From Hanleya hanleyi (Eukaryota > Mollusca > Polyplacophora > Lepidopleurida > Hanleyidae), in the NCBI GenBank assembly GCA_036873755.1, contig JAVTVY010017271.1:310001-374000 (forward strand): a stretch of DNA of 64,000 nt, given 5' to 3'. Position 1 is the first letter of the stretch. Each line of letters begins with the position of its first letter. Positions 45,564 to 56,206 of this stretch are shown here, piece after piece. The notes beneath the pieces are model-generated. The model was not told where the DNA came from and did not search any database. It saw nothing but the letters and a program-made list of their open reading frames with translations. Made by a program: the position numbers and the translations under genes.

Positions 45564-46665
45564 AGATTTACTTACCCCAAACGAAATTGGGGAGTCAAAA
45601 AGTTTGTAAATATGCTTTTGAATAAATTTATTTGAAAAATCATAATATATCAACAGTACAGATTTTATATATAACAGTGTAGATATAGAACAAACACGTA
45701 AGACTCAATGTTAACAATTATAGTGTATATGAAATTATATTAAAGTAAAACTAATAACACGCTACACATATTGTGAAGGGCAGTAACTGACAGGGTGTAA
45801 ATATAACGTTTGTAATATAAGGTAACTCTCCGAACACATTTGCGTACACTTCGCCATCCATAAGATGGCTTGCGAATCGTGAGTCTCCATTATTGCGGAG
45901 CGATATCCAGTATATTACGGGATTCTGTTCGGCCTTCATCCGGCAGAGAACAGACTCGAGAAATCTGATAAATTACAGGTTTTCAAACCACTTGGGAAAC
46001 AGATATAGGCTAGGCTTACAAAATATATAAGTATAAATAACTTTCGTATCACCCAAGAGGTGTGGTAGATCTGTAATTTTCCACAAGTAGTTACGTCGGT
46101 AGACTTTAGCTGATTGGCTGACGAAGATACGTGGTATTGATTTCAGGAAATTCCCTATCGCACTTGCCGAAAGTAGGCTGTAAATGGATACACACGATCC
46201 CAGGGTCAGTCTTACCGCGTATAGATTTTTTTTCTTCGATTTTTTGATAAATTTATTGCACGAAGCAATCAAACAATTAGAAATATACATTGTGTAATTT
46301 ACATATGACACAGACAGACAATATAGCGAAACGTATGAAAAATAATATAGATGACCGAGATGGTTACAGGTTGTCTCAAAACAATATAATGATATCTCTT
46401 CCCACAGTGTTCATAAAAGCTACAATCTTAACCAAGATATTGGGAAATTTAATAGTATATTTGAATAATGGTCGCATTATAAATGTTGCTTTCAAATTTT
46501 TTCACAGCTGCCTTTCATTGTCAATAGGAACAGATCAATTGGAACATTGTGATTTGAAAACTTAGAAGATATTTGTAAAATAAATGTATATAATCTTCTA
46601 AATTGTCAAATTATGTCACAAACTTCAAACAGCAAAGTTTGATGTTTGAGTTACCTCCCTTCATT
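45564..46665 (+). repeat. Family A left arm interrupted by ~780 bp of unknown DNA
   Basis: The start (GATTTACTTACCCCAAAC, 45,564-45,605) and the rest (AACCAAGATATTGGGAAATTTAATAG to GAGTTACCTCCCTTC, 46,425-46,665) are separated by DNA not seen in other copies. Insert ends are not resolved. Confidence 0.6.
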
Positions 46666-46904
46666 GAGTTTATCAAAATTGTAGGAAAATTTAGCCTACA
46701 TATGTCCTAGCAGGACAAGCACAGAAAGCAGTACATGTATTTAATTTTCAAAAATCATTATAAATTTTCCGACATTCAACCTCTACATAGATTAGAACTG
46801 TTCGACAAACAAGTGTTATTACCGTCTGACTAATGGCTCGGAAATTTGGGGATTTGCAAATGCAGACTCGATAGAGCGGGTGCATTTACAATATTGTACA
46901 CTTG
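46666..46904. other. Short spacer
   Basis: No gene or repeat recognised. Confidence 0.5.
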
Positions 46905-48555
46905 TTGTCCTCCACCACGAAGTGGTGGGAGGACTTGGAAATGCTAGCCGTCCGTCCTTCCGTCCGTCCCTCCGTCCGTCCTTCCGTCCATCCTTCCGTC
47001 CGTCCGTCCGTCCCACATCTTGTGAACGCGATATCTTGAGAACAATTCGACCAATCGACTTCAAACTTGAGAAGGTGCTTCACATCAGTTAGACGGCCAT
47101 TGGTATCGATTTTCACTGAGGTACGTAATCCAAGATGGCCGCCATCGACCAAATTGGATTCTGTCCGTCCCACATCTTGTGAACGCGATATCTCAAGAAC
47201 AATTCGACCAATCGACTTCAAACTTGAGAAGGTGCTGCACATCGGTTAGACGGCCATTGGTATTGATTTTCACTGAAGTACGTAATCCAAGATGGCCGCC
47301 ATCGACCATATTGGATTCTGTTCGTCCCACATCTTGCGAACGCGATATCTGAAGAACAATTCCACCAATCAACTTAAAGCTTGGGAAGGTTCTTCACATC
47401 AGTCAGACGGCCATTGGTATTGATTTTCACGGAGGTACTTAATCCAAGATGGCTGCCATTGACCATATTGGATTCCATCCGTCCCAGATCTTGTGAACGC
47501 GATATCTCGAGAACAATTCAACCAATCGACTTCAAACTTGGGAAGGTTCTTCACATCAGTTAGACGACCATTGGTATTGATTTTCACTGAGGTACGTAAT
47601 CCAAGATGGCTGCCATTGACCATATTGGATTCTGTCCATCCCACATCTTGTGAACGCGATATCTCGACAACATGACCAATCCACTTCAAACTTGAGAATG
47701 TGCTTTGCATCAGTTAAACGGCCATTGGTTTTGATTTTCACTGAGATACGTAATCCAAGATGGCTGCCATGGACCATATTGGATTCACTCCGTTCCACAT
47801 CTTGTTAACACGATATCTCAAGAACAAATCAACCAATCGACTTCAAACTTGGGAAGATTTTTCACATCAGTTAGACGGCCATTGGTATTGGTTTTCACTG
47901 AGGTACATAATCCAAGATGGCTGCCATCGACCATATTGGATTCTGTCCATCCCACATCTTGTGAACACGATATCTCGAGAACAGTTCGACCAATCGACTT
48001 CAAACTTGAGAATGTGCTTCACATCAATTAGACAGCCATTGGTATTGATTTTCACTGAGGTACATAATCCAAGATGGCTGCCATTGACGATATTGGATTC
48101 CATCCGTCTCGGATCTTGTGAACGTGATATCTCAACAACAATTTGACCAATCAACTTCAAACTCGAGACGGTGCTTCAGTTAGACAGCAATTGGTATTGA
48201 TTTTCATTGAGGTAGTATGTAATCCAAGGTGGCTGCCATTGACCATCTTGGATTTCACTCACCCATATTGTACCCATCTGTGTTGTGAACGCGATATCTT
48301 GATCTATTCCACTCATCGATTTATAAACCTCACCATCCACAAATCCATATACAACTACAGACTAACATTCCAGTGTTCCCATTACTGCTTCCCAAACCTC
48401 AAATTGTCTCAACAATTCCAGATGAACGTCTCTTTCCACATACACATATCAACTTTCCAAGTTATTTTTAAGGAGATATTGGAAGCGTATATGCTGTATG
48501 CTCTCAAACAGGCTACTTGGCGGAGGACCTGCTACATGTAGCTACTCAGCTTGTT
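46905..48555 (+). mobile_element. H1 Helentron-like minisatellite element, copy 2
   Basis: Hairpin GTCCTCCACCAC-GAA-GTGGTGGGAGGAC (46,907-46,934), CCGT tract (46,944-47,013), about eight 157-bp monomers, then the same non-tandem tail as copy 1. 3' subterminal GGCGGAGGAC (48,519-48,528), stem-loop GCTAC-AT-GTAGC (48,531-48,542), end at CAGCTTGTT (about 48,555), the same last bases as copy 1. It lacks the piggyBac-like insertion, so it is the empty site for 8,523-9,574. Confidence 0.75.
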
Positions 48556-48837
48556 TTAGAGGTTATAAAATGGGCACAAAATGATTTCATCTACGGTGAT
48601 CGAACTGGGAAGATGCTGATTGATTTAAAAATGATTATATATTATTAAACATTGGTTAAAATATTTAGATCTAGTTGTGATGATCATATGTACAGAAGAG
48701 TGTTTGTGAAACGTGATGTCGCTTTTTGCATCATACATCAAGTTTTGATCTGAACATAGTGATTTTAACACTCGTAATATATTTGGCAAAATAAATATAT
48801 ATTTTGTATTTGATGAGGTTTCAGAAACAAATGTATA

Positions 48838-49108
48838 TGTATCTCCCAATGTTTATGAAGGCTACAATCTTAACCAAGATATGGTGCAGTGTAATAGTAA
48901 ATTTGAATAATGGTCACATTAGAAATGTTGCTTTCAAATGTTTCCACAATTCTCTTTAATTTTCAATGGGTACAGATGAATTGGAGCACTGTGATTTGAG
49001 CACTTAGAAGATATTTGTAAAATAAATGTATATTATCCACTAAATTGTCAGATTATGTCCCAAACTTCAAACATCAAAGTAAGATGTTACAGTTACCTGC
49101 CTTTATGA
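48838..49108 (+). repeat. Family A fragment
   Basis: Starts at the GTTTATGAAGGCTACAATC block and ends at AGTTACCTGCCTTT; the first ~100 bp of the arm is missing. Closest to 46,400-46,665. Confidence 0.68.
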
Positions 49109-49239
49109 AGTATATATTTGGCTGTGCAGTCTCCTGGTAATTCTCTTTGCTAAAACAGGATGGAGAGAACTGCAAGAGGTAGATGTAAGCCTGATTTGAT
49201 TTGACCATCGTGATACTGGTCATAGAGTATTCCATGCAA

Positions 49240-50064
49240 GGCCGTCCTTAAAATTATCTGGGTTTCCGGTAACCCGACCGACCCATCAAAAACTGGAAAT
49301 CGAGGGTCGGCGGTTTTATTATTATTTTTTTTTCACGAGAAGAGAAATAAAATCCAAACCTGGTCTGTATTTGCAAGCTAATTCAATTCGTCTATCTTCT
49401 ACAAATGATTGTTCTCGCTGCTCTAAAATGCATTTTTTTTTCACAATAAAATGTTCGCTGGTTGTTAACAGAACTGAATTCAGCGATACCGGAAGCACAT
49501 GGCAAATCTCGGGGCTTTAGTTTTGCCCGTGACAAAAAGCTGTAGTTGTCTCCCTTGCCGTTCCGGGAACTAAAATGGCGCGGTCGCCATTTTCTGTTTC
49601 CGTGATACAAAGTGGAAATGTTTTAAAAAACAATCATATAACCCTCGTGTCGACGACATCGACACTTCTCGAGGTCTTACAGTCAATTGTGCAGGATGTC
49701 GAGGCAGAAATAGAAACCATAACGGTTTCTAGATTGAATGCGGACTCGTCGACATTGTTTAGTTGCGACTCTGGTTTGACAGTTGGTGATCTTCTCCAAC
49801 AGGACGGAGAAATACGACGGATGTCTTTTTATTTAAAATCATGACTCCTGGCCTTTGTGGTATTGTTTTTCCTTTGTCATGTTAATGGACAAAACTTTCC
49901 AACATATACCCATATTGAGATTTGTAGTGTCGTAGGTGATTGAACTCCACTTTCAAATGTGCCTATCAGAAAAAAAATAAAAAAATAAAAAAAAATTGCC
50001 TACCTACCTACCCATCTTTTGCAATGGTCCGTTACCTGAAACAGGCATATTTTTAAGGATGGCC
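49240..50064. mobile_element. 825-bp TIR element carrying an intact short ORF
   Basis: Terminal inverted repeats GGCCGTCCTTAAAATTAT and ATATTTTTAAGGATGGCC, with weaker similarity continuing ~25 bp inwards; flanked by CAA on both sides (49,237-49,239 and 50,065-50,067), a possible 3-bp duplication. A 3-bp duplication suggests a Harbinger-like or other small-TSD superfamily, undetermined. Confidence 0.65.
49575..49844 (+). CDS. Intact 89-codon ORF inside the TIR element, function unknown
   Basis: ATG in a good eukaryotic start context (ACTAAAATGG), 89 residues, TGA stop, no frame damage although everything around is decayed. The protein is acidic. It alternates strand-like and helix-like segments (FSVSVIQ, ITLVSTTSTLLEVLQSIVQDV, ITVSRL, LTVGDLLQQ, MSFYLK), compatible with a small ubiquitin-like or RNA/DNA-binding alpha/beta fold; I do not recognise the family. 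It could be a captured exon, or the first exon of a lost transposase gene. An ORF of this length can also arise by chance, so reality is moderately likely only. Confidence 0.4.
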   Translation: MARSPFSVSVIQSGNVLKNNHITLVSTTSTLLEVLQSIVQDVEAEIETITVSRLNADSSTLFSCDSGLTVGDLLQQDGEIRRMSFYLKS

Positions 50065-50094
50065 CAACCTGTTCCCCCATATACCAACCTACAC

Positions 50095-50314
50095 ATGTTT
50101 CCTCACACCAATGGTTAGAGCGTCGGCCTCATAAGCGGTAGATACTGGGTTCAATCCCAGGCCGGGTCATATCGAGGACTTGAAAAACAGAACAGTTGCT
50201 TCCTCGCTTACGCTCAGCATTAAGAGGATAGAACAAGGACTGGTTCACCCAGTGTCAGTATAATGTGACTGAGTGGGATGTCATGTCTGCCATTTAGCTG
50301 AAATATTGTTAAAC
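50095..50314 (+). mobile_element. tRNA-derived SINE
   Basis: Pol III A-box TGGTTAGAGCG (50,112-50,122) and B-box GGGTTCAATCCC (50,148-50,159), with CAT in the anticodon position (CCTCATAAG), tRNA-like. The body continues past the tRNA part with GTGACTGAGTGGGATGTCATG and GAAATATTGTTAAAC, the degenerate common mollusc SINE tail. Not a tRNA gene: the acceptor stem is not closed. Confidence 0.72.
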
Positions 50315-50723
50315 AGCAGATCTAATGCTGCCATTTTATAGTGCTGTCCCACTGAAATATGCAGACATGAGAGAGAGAGAGAATTAAGGTTTAATGTCGC
50401 GTTATAATAATAATACTAATAGTAATAATAAAATAATAATAAACTTTATTTAAAAAAAAATAAAGTTTATTATTATTATTATGTTATTATTATTATTATT
50501 AAATATGCAGACATGAGAGAGAGAGAATTAAGGTTTAATGTCGCGTTATAATAATAATAGTAATAATATAATAATAATAAACTTTATTTTAAAAAAAATA
50601 AAGTTTATTATTATTATGTTATTATTATTATTATAACGCGACATTAAACCTTAATCCTCTCTCTCTCTCATGTCTGCATATTTCAGTGGGACAGCACTAT
50701 AAAATGGCAGCATTAGATCTGCT
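50315..50723. repeat. 409-bp near-perfect palindrome with TAA/TTA-rich arms
   Basis: 50,315-50,380 (AGCAGATCTAATG...) returns inverted at 50,660-50,723. Inside, an AAATATGCAGACATGAGAG block appears twice directly and once inverted, each beside (ATA/TTA)n runs that form ~80-bp hairpins around A8-9. GTTTAATGTCGCG is a SINE-tail-like phrase, so the palindrome may consist of head-to-head SINE tails. Confidence 0.85.
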
Positions 50724-51361
50724 CTGGTACTAGTAGGTACCCGCGCTCCTCCCCCTCTCTCACTGCCATAACTTTCCCGTGGTGAGAAGTCTGAAAAAAT
50801 GTTGAAAGCGACGCAATCACACTATTCAATCAATCACTCACACCAATGATGCACTAAGTCAATCATAATAAAGCATATACAACTGCACTTTTGGAATTTT
50901 TTTTTTCAATTTTGGATATAGATTGTGAATTGTTTTTTCTGTATCTGCCTATCTATCTATCTATCTTGTCTGGTTAAGGTTTGGACAGTGTATTTAACTT
51001 GAAATGTGAAGATGGACTACTTCTGGGCCTGCAGCCTGGTCAAATAAGTATGGCGATTAGAGTTATCTCCCTTGAATCAGTTTTGTTCAGACTGGAGTTG
51101 TACATAAAAGGCAATCACAGGGATACTCGCAATATACATGTATACTTGAAGGTATATCGAATTATGGATATAAAAAGGTAAAACTCATTTAATTTACATA
51201 TCTACAGTATTACAAATTTTATCATTGACTAATATTTTACAGCTACTTTCACACTTTAAGCAGATTTGGAGAAGTTAGAAAATTATGGAGAGGAGCTGTC
51301 TACTAAACAGGGAGAGTGCATGATCACATTATATATACATCTAGAAGTGAATTCATGTTTA
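50724..51361. other. Spacer, no gene
   Basis: Contains a SINE-tail remnant (TTGAAAGCGACGCAATCAC with CAATCACTCACACC, 50,800-50,850) and a (TATC)5 microsatellite at 50,948-50,966. The ORF at 50,981 has no recognisable features. Confidence 0.5.
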
Positions 51362-51560
51362 GTGGTTTGTTTAACTAAATTTAGTCACATTGGAAATGCT
51401 ATTTTCAAATATTTACACAGTTGTTTTTGATTTGAACATTGTGATTTAGATCATACATGGAAGATATTTGCAAAATAAATATATATAAAATTCAATAAAT
51501 TGTCCAATTTTGTCGCAAACTTGAAACACCAAAGGAAACTGTTTTTTTTCAGTTACAGTT
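51362..51560 (+). repeat. Family A fragment, old
   Basis: GTCACATTGGAAATGCTATTTTCAAATATTT through GCAAAATAAATATATA to CGCAAACTTGAAAC and a decayed CAGTTAC end. Highly diverged. Confidence 0.6.
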
Positions 51561-51689
51561 TTCTAAGGAAATTTAGGTTTGTGCCATCCCTTAATTTATG
51601 TCCGTTCTAAAAGAAACTTGCAAGGTGATTGTTAGAATGATTGTTTGAATGTCTTCCTTCAACAGGTTCATCCTCATATCTAAAAAGTT

Positions 51690-53256
51690 TTATTAATCAT
51701 GTCTCCCTCCCCCTCTAATAGAATAGAATGAATCACTGTCAAGCTGTCCATGTGTCCGTCCATCATATGGCCAAACTTGTATGAATGATATCTCCGCCAC
51801 TGTTTGATTGACAACTTACATGTAAGCTGCTTGGTACCTTGCAGATGTGCACTGTCTCTTTTTTGCAGGTTTTGATGATTTTCCCCATAATTATTGCCCT
51901 TTATCATCAGCTTCAATATGTGCTTGTCCAGTCCATATCTCGGTCACCATAATGGATACCGGTAATGCATAACATGAAAGATGTGTAAACCTTGTAGATG
52001 TTTGCTGTCTGTTGTTTTTTTTTTGTTTTTTTTTAACTCCTTCCAGACATTTTTTTTACCGAATTATGTTCCTTTTACGACTTCAGTGTATGTTATAATA
52101 GTACATTGTTGTCCGGACTGTATCTCCCTCAATAATTGTCGAGGAAGTTTGATATTTTCACTGTAAATGCTTAGTATTATGTAGATGTGCATTGCCATCA
52201 TTTTACCCGTTTCAATGATTTCCCCAAGAGTTATCACCCTGATATAGAAATGCTTGTCTGAAATACCATTTCATGAGCAACTTCAAAACTTACATGGAAT
52301 TACAACACATATAAGGGAAGTGGGAAGAGGTGCCGACATACTGACTGCGTCACATGACTTCACAGAATAGTCCTGTGGTTAACCTATTCTAAAGCACATA
52401 CCAAGAATCTAACGATTCGTGATATGTGTTGTATCTCAGGTACGCTTTTATTGTACCTGTTCATGTGGCAACTTGGATGATATGACCACACGGCCCCTAG
52501 CACCGGCATAAGCGGTATTAGATACAAATCTAGAGAGCTATGATGGAAATGCTCTGACAACTCGTATACTGGTAATTGGTGAGCTGTTTCGCTGTGACAA
52601 CTCGTACATTGACACTTAGTATTTTCTACCAGTTTTGATGATTTTCTGCAAAGTTATGTCCCTTTGTCAACAACATCAATATATGCTTGTCTGGACCATT
52701 CTTCCTTAATATTTGATGGAAATGTTCACACTTAGCCAGGTTTTTATTTCCCCATTTCGAAGCTTTTTGACGAGTTACTGCACTTTATGATCGACATCCA
52801 CTAGACTAGTACATTCTCAGGGCATGAATTTACCATAAAACTTTACCAGACCATCGGGCTGGTATATTTCATTACACAAAGGTGAAATTCTGGTGGGGCT
52901 GGTTAGCTAGCTTTAGAACTAGATTCAACCAGACAAGTTCTGAATTCACCAGCCACGGGCTGCCGGGCTTGTGGCCATTTCGAGTCCTGATTCTAGTCCC
53001 GGCTGTATCTCCCATATTAATTAATGTAGAAATTTTCTAAGTAGATGCTTGGTATCATGTATGTGTGCACTGTCAGCTTTGTTACATATTTTGATGATTT
53101 CTTCAGATTTATGACCCTTTATCAATATGTAAATCCTTGTCCCCTTGACTAATTGGTGAAAAAGTTTGATACTTAGCAAGTGAATGATAACTGTTATAGA
53201 TTTGGATGGTCATGTTTTACATGTACCTCGTAGCCTGGAAAGTATATACATTTACC
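51690..53256. repeat. Old diverged H-type tandem array
   Basis: Loose repeats of a unit containing GATATCTCC-like, then a TGTAGATGTGCAYTGTC phrase, TTTTGATGATTTTC, AGTTATGTCCCTTT and CAATATGTGCTTGTC (recognisable at about 51,780, 51,870, 51,950, 52,110, 52,190, 52,640, 53,000 and 53,070). It resembles H5 monomers. No hairpin or CCGT tract remains. Interrupted by C5. Confidence 0.55.
52818..52989. mobile_element. C5: 172-bp CAG/CTG-ended MITE, 5-bp target duplication
   Basis: CAGGGCATGAA at the left, TTCGAGTCCTG at the right (8 of 11 pair), flanked by exact ATTCT (52,813-52,817 and 52,990-52,994). The interior is rich in CCAGAC/CTGGT half-sites. Confidence 0.62.
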
Positions 53257-53261
53257 TTATT

Positions 53262-53527
53262 CAGGTTAGGGGGACCCCGCTCTCTAAAATGGAGGTAAAA
53301 AAGGTCGTTTTTGCTCAGTAACTTTTGATTCCTTCTTAACCAATGCATCAAAATTTCAGGCACAAATTAGATAGATGACAATTTAATTTTTTACTACCAT
53401 TTAATGCGGATAGATATGTCTGTATGCACCTCAACAGGATTTTGCTGAATTCATTATGTGAACTGATTTATTGAGCGAAAACGACCCGTTTTACCTCCAT
53501 TTTAGAGAGCGGGATTCCCCTAACCTG
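53262..53527. mobile_element. C6: 266-bp MITE with ~50-bp TIRs, 5-bp target duplication
   Basis: CAGGTTAGGGG and CCCCTAACCTG ends; pairing continues through CCGCTCTCTAAAATGGAGGT to GAGCAAAAACGACC-like sequence. Flanked by exact TTATT (53,257-53,261 and 53,528-53,532). Confidence 0.82.
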
Positions 53528-53610
53528 TTATTTGCTTTTATACATTTGCTTTGTACATGTAGTGTGGTGGTGGGGATGGTAGAGGAGAATTTAAATACTA
53601 TGGACTTTAT

Positions 53611-55117
53611 TATGCCCCCCCTCTAATTAGAGGGGGGGGCATATAGCGATCGCTTTGTCCGTCCGTCCGTCTGTCTGTCTGTCCGTCTGTCCGTCTGTCC
53701 GTCCGAGTTTCTTGTCCGCGCGATATCTCGGTTAATATTTGATGGACAGGATTGAAACTTGCATGGAATGTGGCCAGTACCTCGTAGTTGTGCAGCGTAG
53801 AGTTTTTTCCGAGTTCCGGTATAATTTTCAAGAGTTATGGCCCTTTTTCTGAAATCTCTGTGAATGGGACTTGTCCGGGCTGGATCTTGGTTAATATTGT
53901 ATGGACAAGTATGAAATTTGCATGATATGTGGTCAGTGCCCCACAGTTGTGCAGCGTAAGTTTCTCCCCATTTCGCTTATATTTTCAAGAGTTATGGCCC
54001 TTTGTTCCTGAAATCTCCGTGAATTGGGACTTGTCCGGGCTGGATCTCGGTTAATATTGTAGGGACAATTATGAAAGTTGCAGCATATGTGGTCAGTGCC
54101 CTGTAGTTGTGCAGCATGAAGTTTCTCCGCGTTTTGCGTATATTTTCAAGAGTTATGGCCCTTTTTTTCTTCAAATCTTTGTGAAGTGGGACTTGTCCGG
54201 GCTGGATCTCGGTTAATATTGTATGGACAATTATGAAATTTTCAGGATATGTGGGCAGTGCCCTGTAGTTGTGCAGTGTGAAGTTTCTCCGCCTTTCGCA
54301 TATATTTTCAAGAGTTATGGCCCTTTTTTTTCAAATCTTTGTGAATTGAGACTTGTCCAGGCTGAATCTCGGTTAATGTTGTATGGACAATTAAGAAATT
54401 TGCAGGATATGTGGTCAGTGCCCTGTAGTTGTGCAGCGTGAAGGTTCTCCGCGTTTCGCTTATATTTTCAATAGTTATGGCCCTTTATTCTTGAAATCTT
54501 TGTGAATTGGGACTTGTCCAGGCTGGATCTCGGTTAATATTGCATGGACAAGTATGAAATTTGCATGATATGTGATCAATGCCCCATAGTTTTGCAGGAT
54601 GAAGTTTCTCTGCTTTCGGTTATATTTTGAAGAGTTATGATCCTTTGTTTATCAAACCTAAGTGAATGGGATATATTTATTTGTCCAGGCTGGATCTCAG
54701 TCCATAACCGATTTGGAAATGGCTATATATATGTCATTCTACATTCCAAAGCAGACCACATAGGTCCTGAAGTATGAAATTGCCCCAAAAAGAGTTAATT
54801 GGGTGCAAAATTGCAAAGTTTACTGATCGCTTCATAATTTCACCACAATATACTCCCAAGGAATGTAGGTCTCATTTTCGGATTGGATGAAAGCCCCGGC
54901 GACCATCTTGCATCAAAACATTGTATTGTCACTTGTTGGTCGATGCTTTGAATATGTATTATGCGAGGCATGGCAAAAAAATTGACTGAAATAGAATTTT
55001 CATAATCATGATGAAGGCCTACACCGACCAATACAGAACAATGGCGGGGCAGTGTCGGATTAAAGCGGAAGGGGGGGCATACAATTGAGCAATCTCTGAT
55101 TGCTTCCTTCCTGTGTT
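53611..55117 (+). mobile_element. H5 Helentron-like minisatellite element
   Basis: Hairpin ATGCCCCCCCTCTA-AT-TAGAGGGGGGGGCAT (53,612-53,642), CCGT/CTGT tract (53,657-53,705), then about seven monomers of 157-162 bp with GCGATATCTCGGTTAATATT, GAAACTTGCATG, GTAGTTGTGCAGC and AGAGTTATGGCCCTTT. 3' subterminal GGGGGGCATA (55,072-55,081) is the inverse of TATGCCCCCC at the start; stem-loop GCAATC-TCT-GATTGC (55,089-55,103) follows, about 14 nt before the probable end. Confidence 0.72.
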
Positions 55118-55344
55118 GAACTAAGAATTCAATCACTCTATAATTTTGATAAATCATTAATAAATTTGATCACTTTCTAGAATGTACAAGTAGTACAAAC
55201 CACAATTACATTCTGTTTTGATATCACTTAATTAACTTACTCGTTAGGTTATGAATTTAATCACCCCGATATATTTGGTTGGGAAAAAACACTTCATGTG
55301 ATAGAATTATTATGGTAAATCGCTCTAATAATTCAACCCTCCTA

Positions 55345-55470
55345 TCAAAATTCATTGAACCCCAATTTTGGGGACAAAATTCATTGAACCCCAATTTTGG
55401 GGACAAAATTCATTGAACCCCAATTTTGGGGACAAAATTCATTGAACCCCAATTTTGGGGACAAAATTTC
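55345..55470 (+). repeat. 30-bp minisatellite, four copies
   Basis: Four near-identical 30-bp units, each with the palindrome CCCCAATTTTGGGG followed by ACAAAATTCATTGAA. Confidence 0.95.
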
Positions 55471-55662
55471 ATTGGCTGTTCTGATAGATTTCATCACTGT
55501 ATAAAATCATTGAAATAACGTAAGAAATGATGGATTATCTGCATGGTTTTGAACCATTGTGTCAACTTCCTGTTCTAATAAATTTGATCACCCCCTGACT
55601 TTATATTGCAAAAGTACACTTCCTGTGATGGAATTTTTACAGGGATTGCCATAGAGAGTACC

Positions 55663-56206
55663 TTAAAGTGATCGTAAACCCTCAAGTAAAGTTTCAGTGT
55701 GAAAATATTTATTGTAATTTTTTACGATATACGAAAACATGGTATTCTATGGTGGCCTGTTGCAATCATATTTAGGTCCGGTGACGTCACATTGCCTTAA
55801 TACATATATTTCAAACTGTGTATGCACTTTTCGATGCTTGATTCAAACTTAAGGTGTGTATACTTTGAGTTTTAACACAGACTCACTGTTCCAATGTGCA
55901 TGTTTCACCAAAATCTGGGAGATGGTAATTCATAAGTATCAAGTCAATTTGAATCTTGCATTTAATTTCCCCAATTTTGGTGAAACATGCACATTGGAAC
56001 AGTGAGTCTGTTAAAACTCAAAGTATACACACCTAAAGCTTGAATCAATCATCGGAATGCGCATACACAGTTTGAAATATATGTATTAAGGCACCGGACC
56101 TAAATATGATTGCAACAGACCACCATAGAATACCATGCTTTATCTGCAGTTTACAATGGTCTTTCATTTGATGGAAACTTTACTTGAGGGTTTACAACCA
56201 CTTTAA
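55663..56206. mobile_element. 544-bp foldback element with TTAA at both ends
   Basis: Left arm 55,667-55,935 is largely the inverse of 55,955-56,202. Ends TTAA-AGTGATCGTAAACCCTC and GAGGGTTTACAACCACT-TTAA. A TTAA target would be piggyBac-like, but the terminal sequence is not typical, so the superfamily is open. Confidence 0.75.

Noticed and set aside
50095..50170. Possible tRNA-Met gene (A-box, B-box, CAT anticodon).
   Set aside because: The acceptor stem does not close and the sequence continues into a SINE body and tail.
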